Shown here: positions 1 through 7,272 of the stretch, one piece after another
Position numbering within the stretch: the stretch's first letter is position 1
How the letters are laid out: each line of letters starts with the position of its first letter
Assembly (NCBI GenBank): GCA_021827875.1
Contig: JAKAUA010000017.1
Span: forward strand, 1 to 26,524
DNA: 26,524 bases
Reading direction: 5' to 3'
Source: a bacterium
GTDB taxonomy: Bacteria > Babelota > Babeliae > Babelales > Vermiphilaceae
The notes under the pieces: generated by a model
Seen by the model: only the letters and a program-made list of their open reading frames with translations
What the model was told of the DNA's origin: nothing
The model's database searches: none
Program-made: the position numbers and the translations under genes

Positions 1-2
1 CA

Positions 3-623
3 AATAAAGATATTCTTATCATCTCCAAAGTACAGGGACAATCACGAGAAAAACCTTTAAACATTCCCAAAAATACTAGAACTGTTTTGATTTATACACC
101 AACCATACCATTTTCTCTTAATTTTTCACAAAGTAGCGACGACAAATTACCAAGAATCATCTTTATGAATGAGATACGAGAAGCACATTTTTATGAAATC
201 AATGCCCCTCATCTCACCTTTACAAATTTATCAGCCTTATTCATGTCCCTTGGCGATCTATCGTCTGGCGCTCCTAAAGATTTTAAATTAGAATTATTTA
301 AATTTTTTATAGATTCTATAACATTTTTCGATAAAGAAAAAAAAGAACCTATTACCTTAAAAAAATGTGAATTTATAGGTAAATATTCTGCCCAAACTAC
401 TGAATTTCTACTTTTTAACGATAAAACACAATTCAATATGAGAATAAAAACAAAGGACTTGGACATCATAAATTTATTTGCAAAGAGCTCCCAAACGGAT
501 TACTCTGCGGAAAAATTCGATAATAAATTTGATTTCTATTCTGAATATAGCACCGGTAAGCCATCTTTGAAGATCGAAGAAGTTCCTGAGAAATTAAAGT
601 TTAAAATTTTACGTCGCAATTAG
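3..623 (+). CDS. 3' part of an unrecognised gene (start lies left of the window)
   Basis: The reading frame is open from the first complete codon at position 3 to the TAG at 621-623, about 206 residues, so the gene is cut by the window edge. A TTG at 87 could be read as a start, but nothing supports it: there is no ribosome binding site, and the codons before it already read as protein (INPK-like, then VLIYTPTIPF). The visible part is rich in Lys, Phe, Ile and Asp. It has no membrane segment, repeat or motif that I recognise. It is convergent with the ankyrin gene, whose stop lies 60 bp further on. Function unknown. It may be exported like its neighbours, but its N-terminus is not visible. 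Confidence 0.7.
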   Translation, partial: NKDILIISKVQGQSREKPLNIPKNTRTVLIYTPTIPFSLNFSQSSDDKLPRIIFMNEIREAHFYEINAPHLTFTNLSALFMSLGDLSSGAPKDFKLELFKFFIDSITFFDKEKKEPITLKKCEFIGKYSAQTTEFLLFNDKTQFNMRIKTKDLDIINLFAKSSQTDYSAEKFDNKFDFYSEYSTGKPSLKIEEVPEKLKFKILRRN

Positions 624-683
624 CTCTTTCGCTTCACCAATCAAGCCAATTGTGGATATTAAATTTTAAATAGAAGATGATGG

Positions 684-1874
684 CTACTTCTTTAAATAGC
701 CATTAATAGCCCTGATAATACCGGTATCTTTGAAACCAAGCTTTGCTTGTTGGTTTATGCGATCAAGCAATGTTTGACCTTTTTTATTTTTAGCATTGAT
801 ATCAGCACCTTTACTCATCAAAAGCCTTAATGCCAATTGACGGTCAGCTGCATGCTCGATCTGCGCAATCATTAACAGTGGCGTATTGCCATACGTATTT
901 TCAGCAACATTAACATTGGGAGATTTTTCAAGGATAGTTTTTAAAGACTCAACAGGACGCGGACTTAACATTGCATAATGAATAGGCGCAAAACCATTTC
1001 TATCCCGCGCATTAATATCAGCGCCTTTATCTATATATTTTTTAGCTTCATCTATATTACCACGATAGAGTGCAAACATTAAAGCTGTTCTATCCTGATC
1101 ATCTCGATTCAAGGCACCTTGAGGTCCATCGCCCAACCGTGGGATCGGATAATTCAGTGATGCGCCAACTGCATCAAGATCATCAGCAAAATGAAGTTCT
1201 TGTGCTTCTTCATATAGCGTTTGTTTCTTATTGTTTTTTATAGTCGGGTCTATAAAATCATTATATTTTTTTCTAAAAGCTAAAATAAATTCCACATCAT
1301 TCTGTTGTACGGCGTTATGGAGCATGGTATTACCAAAACTATCTTGCAAGTTAACTTGCGCACCGGCTGCAATAAGAATGTCGGCCAGTTCCATTTTTTC
1401 ATTTTTATTATTAATCAAAAATAATATTTCATGCAATGGTGCTTCACCGCGCTGATTGCGCGCAAATAGCGGAACACCCGCATCAAGCAATATTTTAACT
1501 ATTTCTATATTACCCGGTGTTGTCTTTGCATCATCGGCTCCGAGAATAGCCAAATGGAGAGGGGTGTTACCATTAAAATTTTTAGTTGCCGTTGCCGATG
1601 CACTCGCATTACGTGCCAAAAAATCTTTTGCTTCATTAACGGTACCATTTTTTGCTGCTATCATAAGACCGGTATAACCATTAACATTAACCATATCTAT
1701 TTCTGACTGCGGTGCTTTTCTTATCTCTTCTGATATAAATTGGTCATAGAAGCGTGAATCATCAAACCAAATTGGTTCACACAAAAGAGAACAGCAAAAA
1801 AAGGACGCTAATAAGAACGCTGCATATTTAATAGTTTTTGATTTATATAATATATTTATCATAATCACACACAT
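684..1874 (-). CDS. Exported ankyrin-repeat protein
   Basis: A protein of 396 residues with a hydrophobic N-terminal stretch (about residues 15-32, AAFLLASFFCCSLLC) that looks like a signal peptide, then about seven ankyrin repeats. Typical repeat pieces are GYTGLMIAAKNG, GNTPLHLAILGA, GEAPLHEIL, GNTMLHNAVQQND, DRTALMFALYRGN, GFAPIHYAM and GNTPLLMIAQ, with linkers such as KGADINAR and KGADINAKNKKGQT. The middle (about 205-250) is less regular and separates two blocks. Ankyrin repeats bind proteins; in host-associated bacteria such proteins are often effectors, but the target here is unknown. A second ATG at 1862 is also possible and gives a more usual signal peptide (MINILYKSK). Neither start has a clear Shine-Dalgarno. 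The gene is divergent from the secreted gene at 2076. Confidence 0.9.
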   Translation of the reverse strand: MCVIMINILYKSKTIKYAAFLLASFFCCSLLCEPIWFDDSRFYDQFISEEIRKAPQSEIDMVNVNGYTGLMIAAKNGTVNEAKDFLARNASASATATKNFNGNTPLHLAILGADDAKTTPGNIEIVKILLDAGVPLFARNQRGEAPLHEILFLINNKNEKMELADILIAAGAQVNLQDSFGNTMLHNAVQQNDVEFILAFRKKYNDFIDPTIKNNKKQTLYEEAQELHFADDLDAVGASLNYPIPRLGDGPQGALNRDDQDRTALMFALYRGNIDEAKKYIDKGADINARDRNGFAPIHYAMLSPRPVESLKTILEKSPNVNVAENTYGNTPLLMIAQIEHAADRQLALRLLMSKGADINAKNKKGQTLLDRINQQAKLGFKDTGIIRAINGYLKK

Positions 1875-2020
1875 CGGCTATTATGAAACAAATTTGACCA
1901 TGTTCATTATAATGATACATATTTATTATTCAAACTATCAATAAAAACAAAATAATTGAATAAAAATTGCATAAAATACAGATATTTGTTTGATTTTTAT
2001 AAAAACGGTGCATGTTTTTG

Positions 2021-2033
2021 TGACAATGTGTCA
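2021..2033. promoter_or_regulatory. Operator-like palindrome upstream of the gene at 2076
   Basis: TGACA-ATG-TGTCA is a perfect 5-bp inverted repeat with a 3-nt centre. It lies 43 bp before the start codon and immediately before TAATTATTAA, an AT-rich stretch that could hold a -10 element. Its position fits an operator overlapping a promoter, but the half-sites are short and chance is possible. Confidence 0.3.
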
Positions 2034-2075
2034 TAATTATTAAAAGAAGGTCCTCATGTATAGGGGTATATAGCC

Positions 2076-2708
2076 ATGAAAAAATTAATTTTAATCCTAC
2101 TCAGCAACATGGCAGCATTACAACTTTTTTCAGCTGAAATAGCAGAAATATCACAAAATGACGTATTTAGAATATCGACCAGTTCTATGGCAAGTGAACC
2201 AAAGTCAATATGGAAATTTGAACTGAAAAATAAGGATCCTCGACCAATAGAAGTTACCCTTATAAATGGTGACAATATACTCCTGGATCAATTCACCATT
2301 AAGGCTTCTGTTGGGAATGAAGACGGGGTTGTACGCATCAGTAATATTAAGTTGGATAAAGCTATTGCTATCCTTATCATACAGAAGGAGAGATCTTCAG
2401 GATTTGTATCAACAGATGAGCTAGGTATTATTAGAGACGTAATAGTACCTGAATCTCATTTTAGTTATGAAATTAATAGTAATAATAAGACAGTATATGT
2501 TAGTTTCGATTTTGGAATATTACGCCCGCAGGGTGGCTGGGTTCTTCCGGACGGTAATTATATCACCACATCCGGACTGGAAATATCTGGATCTACTAAC
2601 GTAACACAAGAGGGAATAAAAACGATATCTGTTGCCTCTTTTAATCAAATTAAGGAAAAGGCGTTGCAGAAATTGAATGAACAGTTGGCTATAATACCGC
2701 TGAGATGA
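2076..2708 (+). CDS. Secreted hypothetical protein
   Basis: A protein of 210 residues with a standard signal peptide (MKKLILILLSNMAALQLFSA, cleavage probably after SA). The mature part is rich in beta-type alternation, such as KSIWKFELKNKDPRPIEVTL and KTVYVSFDFGILRPQGGW. It has no cysteine pairs, catalytic motif or membrane segment after the signal. I do not recognise the family; a small all-beta exported domain is a reasonable guess only. The start is supported by AGGGG at 2062-2066, nine bases before the ATG. The gene ends with TGA, which shows that UGA acts as a stop in this organism. Confidence 0.8.
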   Translation: MKKLILILLSNMAALQLFSAEIAEISQNDVFRISTSSMASEPKSIWKFELKNKDPRPIEVTLINGDNILLDQFTIKASVGNEDGVVRISNIKLDKAIAILIIQKERSSGFVSTDELGIIRDVIVPESHFSYEINSNNKTVYVSFDFGILRPQGGWVLPDGNYITTSGLEISGSTNVTQEGIKTISVASFNQIKEKALQKLNEQLAIIPLR

Positions 2709-2862
2709 GAACAGCAGCCATTTTATCGTACTTGCTGTTTGATATCGTAATTGACGCACCATCATCAAGTCCAAGATCAGTATTCTTTTTCTCCTCCAAA
2801 CCATTCCAACCATAAACAACCGAAACATTTCTTTGCCCATCAAAACAACTTATGATATCCTT
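2689..2862 (-). pseudogene. Possible gene relic: open frame without a start codon
   Basis: The minus strand keeps one frame open for 57 codons between two TAG codons. The reading has a protein-like mix of residues, with pieces such as VSVVYGWNGLEEKKNTDLG and DDGASITISNSKYDKM. There is no ATG, GTG or TTG at its beginning and no ribosome binding site. It fills the gap between the secreted gene and the flippase and overlaps the last 20 bases of the former. It may be the tail of a deleted gene or a chance open frame. Confidence 0.25.
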
Positions 2863-2870
2863 CTATTCCT

Positions 2871-4259
2871 ATGAATAGCGCAACATTATACCAAAAGTTT
2901 TCTTCGAGTCTTGGATGGAACGGCTTTCTATTTGCCGTACAGAAATCATTAAGTACTATTGTTTCTTCTTTGCTCTTTTGGAAGCTCGCCACTAATGATT
3001 TCTCATTGTGGGCAGTCACCAACAGCTCCATATATCTGTTAATCCTTTGAGATCGGTTGGGCCTGTCCAAATCAGTGCCACGCTATGCCCCGGTCTTTGC
3101 ACGCAATTTACATTACCATCGTCTTTTTACCAAAGTGGTCTGTGCCATTCAAATACTCGCACTTACTATCATAGGAATACCATTTCTTATCTACTACACC
3201 AGAAGTTTTCCTACCTTACTGATTGGTATTGCCTTGAGCACTTTTATCTCTGAAGGGCTCGTCAAAGTATTGCGCCTTACCTATCATGCACAGTTCCACA
3301 ACAAGCAATTTAACCTCTATAATACTGCCACTATCAGTGCAGAAACGGCCGCAAACTTATTCGCCATCGCCCTCTGCCAGAACAGTTACCAACTCTTGGT
3401 CGCTATATTAGCCGCCAAACTTATCTGTTCTGTGACCTTGGCAGCCTGTGGCTTGTATGGATTGCCATCATTGTATAAAGATAAAGAGTATCCTGATCAT
3501 CAAAAGATTGATGTTGATAAAACAGTAAAAGAGTGTGTTAAACATTCGGTTATTATGGCGGGGACGACATTCTTGACTAGTTTGTCTGAAAGAAACTTTT
3601 TGATACTGTTCTTTAACAGAACATTAGGTGCAGAGGCGACTAATATATTTAAGATATCTAATGACTGGGCATTATTATTTTATCGCATGGTGATCAAAAC
3701 TATTGGCACTAATGATACTGCATTATTGGCACATATAGAGACGATGCCTAATAGGAAAGAGTTGTTGCCTGATGCATTCAGAAATTTATCAACGAAGATA
3801 GCGTCGCTCTGCATTCCCCTTTTAGGAGTTTTGGCTCTTTTCTTATCTTCTAATATATATGCTACGTATAACCCTTTGGTTTTTAAACTCTTTTGTATAA
3901 TAGCGATTTCGTATATGATTGAGGCGTTGTTTTCTATGTATGAGCGCGTGCTGGAGGTTAAGCGCGATTATCTGCTGCTTGCGTTTTCTTATCTGCCTTA
4001 TATAGCGATAATTGCGGGTATGTTTTTAGTTTCGTACTTAGGTTTAGTGAATTCGGTCATAGCGGTACAGGGCGTGAGATTGGTTCAGGTTCTCTTATGT
4101 ATATATTGCGTACGTACCTATTATGCATTACAATTCCCCGTACGTTTCGTAGTGCGTCTCGCATTACTAGTGACACCAGTATGTATACTGATTCATCTCT
4201 TACTCCCCTTCTTTTATAAACTCTTAGTTATATTCGTGTCTCCCTATATGTCTCTATAA
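2871..4259 (+). pseudogene. Flippase-like multi-spanning membrane protein interrupted by an in-frame TGA
   Basis: From the ATG at 2871 to the TAA at 4257-4259 one frame encodes about 462 codons, broken only by TGA at 3048-3050. The first part (59 residues, MNSATLYQKFSSSLGWNGF...) holds the first amphipathic and membrane helices. The rest (about 402 codons) continues with GLSKSVPRYAPVFARN and some ten hydrophobic segments. Overall length and pattern fit a polysaccharide or lipid flippase of the Wzx/MATE-like superfamily, but no diagnostic motif exists in this group. TGG to TGA would be a single change, and a Trp fits in the sequence LLIL-x-DRLGLSKS. Nothing suggests that UGA is read as Trp here. 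A TTG at 3057 just after the stop has no ribosome binding site and would give a protein lacking the first helix. The start at 2871 also lacks a clear Shine-Dalgarno. A recent nonsense mutation, a sequencing error or readthrough are the options. Confidence 0.65.
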
Positions 4260-4411
4260 GGTATATATACGTATATAGGTATATATGGTGTATAGGTTTA
4301 TATATATATGGATATAGATATGTGTGTGTATGTATCTATAGTGACTTGTGTCTGTATAACTAGTAACGTAGTAATGCTTCGAAAGTTTTAATTAAATAAG
4401 AAGTCCTTCTT

Positions 4412-4460
4412 GTCCGTCGTAGCTTGCCAAGCCGGTAGGCCTGGATAAGTGAAGTCGGAA
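4412..4460 (+). repeat. Dispersed intergenic repeat, copy A (about 50 nt)
   Basis: It begins GTCCGTCGTAGCTTGCCAAG and continues to GGATAAGTGAAGTCGGAA. It aligns over its length with 16472-16521 (opposite strand) and 17788-17837 (same strand). All three copies are intergenic. Confidence 0.6.
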
Positions 4461-4668
4461 TATATGCTTGGTATATAGGTGTTTATCTGTGTATACATGC
4501 TTCTGATAAGAATAAGCCCCTTTTGGTTCAATAAAGTAAATATTCCTTATATATATGATTCACACAGTTAGATTCTTACGATATATGTAGATATATGTCC
4601 GCTTACTATTGTTTTATACCCTAACCTAATACTTATCTCTCTACATATGACTGTATGTCTAATATCTT

Positions 4669-4712
4669 TATATAATCCTTATATAATCCTTATATAATCC
4701 TTATATATACCT
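4669..4712. repeat. 11-bp tandem repeat, four units
   Basis: Three exact copies of TATATAATCCT (4669-4679, 4680-4690, 4691-4701) are followed by one variant, TATATATACCT (4702-4712). The unit length is close to one helical turn, so the CC steps would lie on one face of the helix. No spacer structure is present, so it is not a CRISPR array. Confidence 0.85.
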
Positions 4713-4824
4713 TATATACATTCATCCCCTCTTCTCTCCCTTTATTATTCTTTCATCAAGTTTAAAACGTAGGCGAATCCTCCACAGCCCCTACTCTGTT
4801 ATACCCTCAACGATATGGCGCGGA

Positions 4825-4883
4825 GGGGAGACGGAGTGCCCTGTCGCGCGCCGAAGGCTGCTGCGAAGGCACTCCGTCTCCCC
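4825..4883. repeat. Perfect 16-bp GC-rich inverted repeat with a 27-nt loop
   Basis: The arm GGGGAGACGGAGTGCC (4825-4840) and its exact complement GGCACTCCGTCTCCCC (4868-4883) flank a GC-rich loop that contains GCGCGC. No T-run follows on either side, so it is not a standard terminator. It stands out from the very AT-rich surroundings. Confidence 0.7.
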
Positions 4884-5031
4884 GACAACTAGCATGCGCA
4901 TCTCTGGCCAAAAATAACTAAACTATACAGACAACAGTCGCATCCGGCCACTGTGCCTCGGCATAGCTCTCTCCATCCAATAAAAAAATATCATGTAAAC
5001 AGCGCCCACATACAAGTAGCCAGGGATACAA

Positions 5032-5070
5032 AAATGCCCGCCTCTACTTGAGTAGCTATGGCGGGCATTT
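5032..5070 (-). terminator. Hairpin terminator downstream of the first Skp1/BTB-WD40 gene
   Basis: The 11-bp stem AAATGCCCGCC / GGCGGGCATTT encloses an inner CTACT/AGTAG pair. On the minus strand it is followed by more T residues. It lies about 80 bp after the stop of the gene at 5150. It could act in both directions. Confidence 0.65.
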
Positions 5071-5149
5071 AATTATGCGACATAATTTTAATATTAAAAA
5101 CTAATTCTTATTAGAACTTACGCACCATTTTCACACATTGTTCACTTCA

Positions 5150-7195
5150 TTATTGCGAAGATGAAGATGATGCTTCATCGTGCGTCTTTTGTTTCTTCGC
5201 TGGCGGTTGGAGCGTTGCCGCCTCTTCTGACATTTCAGGCGCAGGTCTTTTTGCTCTGATTCTCGTTAATGCCTTTCTCATAGCTGGATCCATTTGTGAA
5301 TCCACGGACAACAACAAGTCTATACTATTACTAGAAAGCGTATTGAAAATATCATCATCTATTGTTGCTCCATTGAGCAATGCGATAGAAATCAGTAATT
5401 CATCTAGGCCTATATGATCAGGAACTGGTGGAAGTCGTGACCAAATATAAATACCACTATTATATGCAGCAGCGATATGCTCACCGCCGAAACTGCACCA
5501 TGAAATATACGAATCTTTTTGTTCTCTCAATATGTACTCCTGTTGGCCGGTAAACATGTTATAGACAGATATAGATACTCCTTTGTTACCAATGTAGTGA
5601 GAAGTAATAATATGCTTACCATCCGAGCTCCACGGCGCCCCACATAATTTCCCTTTAAACACATGCTCCCGTTCTCCGGTAGAGGCATTCCAAATATACA
5701 CACTTTCGTATGTACCCTGACCAGCAAAACGTTGTCCATCAGGACTCCATGATGGATTAATAAACGTTGCATCGCTACTTAATACATGTTCTTCTTTTCC
5801 AGTGGAAGCATTCCAAATACGAATATCACCAAACGACACGGTAGAAATATGTTCACTATTAGGACTCCATAAAGCCTTGGCATACTTTGTTTGGCCAATT
5901 AATGTATGTTCTAATTGTCTAGTAGAGACATTCCAAACGTACACACGACCGTTGAAACCTACATTAGTAGTAATAATATGTTCACCATCAGGACTCCATG
6001 ATATATCAATCATAGGTATATCGATCATACCCTCAGTTAATATATACTCTTGTTGTCCGGTAAAGGCATTCCAAACATATGCCATTCCGCTTTTAGATAC
6101 AGTAGCGATCTTGCTACCGTCAGGACTCCATGATACCGGTCTTATATCCTCTTCAGACCCTATAGACCTTATATTACCATCCAATGTATGCTCTACTTTA
6201 CCTGTAGAGATGTTCCAAATAGAACCAATTCCACCTTCCGATACGGTAATAACGCGCTTACTATCGGGACTCCAGGATATTGAGTGAACACTATGCACTT
6301 TACTAGAGGACAATGTACGTTCTATTTTTCCGGTAAAGACATTCCAAATATGTGCCTTACCACCCTTAAAACCCGCAACAATATACTGACCATCCGGGCT
6401 AAACCCACCCATAGTTAGTAAGTTGCTAGCAAACTTTATAGTAAGGGAATTTTTTACCGTTAAGGGATACAAACTGGTTGGTGTGCACATTGTATATTTT
6501 GCCGGCATAGTAAGCTGCGCGAGCTTATCTTTCTGTTCCATCAAATAGCTTGCCAGCTCTTGTATTTTCTGCTTGGAAAGCGCAATTGTTTTAAGTTTAT
6601 CTATGTCTAAAAAATTTATTGCGAGAATGAGATGAAAAATCAACTCAGGTGCAACTTTATTTAAAGACTGCTCTATGTTCAATTTATTCTGAGGAAGCAG
6701 TCTCAATATTAAATCAAATGCATCCGGGGCCACATTTTCTACAGGTAAGGATATCGTATCTTCTTTCTTAAAAGATCCGGATCGCTCTCTTTGTACAAAG
6801 AGAGATTCTTTTTGTAATAATTTTAATTGTTCAGATGATAAAGTAATCCCCTTTACTATCTCGTTGTTTTCATCAACAAACTGGACCCGTACTTGATTGG
6901 CATGCAGCGTTCCGGAAAGTAGCGCTAATGTCTCTTGATCAACGTCGGCTATGGGTAAGGATATCATGCTTCGATTATTAAAGAACTCTGGCGACAGTTT
7001 TTTGAAATAAGCTGATTCTTGCCGTAATAACTGTAATTTTTCAGGTGACACAGAGAATTTTCTTATTGCTTGATGATTATCATCAAGAAGATTGATCCGT
7101 ACAGTTTTCGCAATAAAATCGCGTCCCATCCCGTGCGAGATAGGCTGTAACAACCAACACAATAGCATCAAGATTATTAAACTATTTTTATTCAT
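5150..7195 (-). CDS. Exported Skp1/BTB-like plus WD40-propeller protein with basic tail
   Basis: A protein of 681 residues. A signal peptide (1-22, LIILMLLCWLLQPISHG) is followed by two copies of a Skp1/BTB-POZ-like module. These are about 30-96, with FSVSPEKLQLLRQESAYF and ISLPIADVD, and about 101-168, with LSSEQLKLLQKES and ISLPVENVAPDAFDLILRLL. A helical stretch runs to about 225 (NFLDIDKL). From about 250 to 590 there are seven to eight WD40 blades, each with WSPDG and an xVWNxxTGxxEHxL strand. A helical piece (LDELLISIALLNGA, 598-610) and a charged tail follow, with KR at 649-650, PAKKQK at 665-670 and a Ser run at the end. BTB/Skp1 folds recruit cullins in eukaryotes and WD40 propellers bind substrates, so a ubiquitin-ligase mimic is an attractive but unproven role. 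The start is supported by AGGGAG before the ATG. The neighbour at 7273 is a paralog. Confidence 0.85.
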   Translation of the reverse strand: MNKNSLIILMLLCWLLQPISHGMGRDFIAKTVRINLLDDNHQAIRKFSVSPEKLQLLRQESAYFKKLSPEFFNNRSMISLPIADVDQETLALLSGTLHANQVRVQFVDENNEIVKGITLSSEQLKLLQKESLFVQRERSGSFKKEDTISLPVENVAPDAFDLILRLLPQNKLNIEQSLNKVAPELIFHLILAINFLDIDKLKTIALSKQKIQELASYLMEQKDKLAQLTMPAKYTMCTPTSLYPLTVKNSLTIKFASNLLTMGGFSPDGQYIVAGFKGGKAHIWNVFTGKIERTLSSSKVHSVHSISWSPDSKRVITVSEGGIGSIWNISTGKVEHTLDGNIRSIGSEEDIRPVSWSPDGSKIATVSKSGMAYVWNAFTGQQEYILTEGMIDIPMIDISWSPDGEHIITTNVGFNGRVYVWNVSTRQLEHTLIGQTKYAKALWSPNSEHISTVSFGDIRIWNASTGKEEHVLSSDATFINPSWSPDGQRFAGQGTYESVYIWNASTGEREHVFKGKLCGAPWSSDGKHIITSHYIGNKGVSISVYNMFTGQQEYILREQKDSYISWCSFGGEHIAAAYNSGIYIWSRLPPVPDHIGLDELLISIALLNGATIDDDIFNTLSSNSIDLLLSVDSQMDPAMRKALTRIRAKRPAPEMSEEAATLQPPAKKQKTHDEASSSSSQ

Positions 7196-7272
7196 AAAGT
7201 CTCCCTATTTAAAATATTTCTGCAGAAAGGGCTACTAAGCGTGTCACACCATTTCACCCATTCTTAACTTTA

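Larger units (their letters stand above)
4260..5149. other. Gene-free, repeat-rich stretch of about 890 bp
   Basis: No convincing coding frame is present. In order it holds TA-alternating low-complexity DNA just after the flippase (4260-4330, many TATATA and GTATAT runs), one copy of a dispersed 50-nt repeat (4412-4460), an 11-bp tandem repeat (4669-4712), a GC-rich inverted repeat (4825-4883) and the terminator hairpin of the WD40 gene (5032-5070). The base composition changes sharply along it, as in an intergenic repeat island or a decayed region. Confidence 0.6.

Noticed and set aside
3048..3050. UGA read as Trp across the genome
   Set aside because: UGA is a plausible true stop at 2706-2708, 12298-12300 and 23332-23334, and TGG is used normally for Trp in all genes.
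3057..4259. Flippase-like gene starting at TTG 3057
   Set aside because: No ribosome binding site, and the frame upstream encodes the expected first helix from the ATG at 2871.
4669..4712. CRISPR array
   Set aside because: The units are contiguous, only 11 bp long and have no spacers; no cas gene is present.
5802..6287. Long open frame opposite the WD40 gene
   Set aside because: It is the complement of the repeated WD40 codons and has no independent coding signs.
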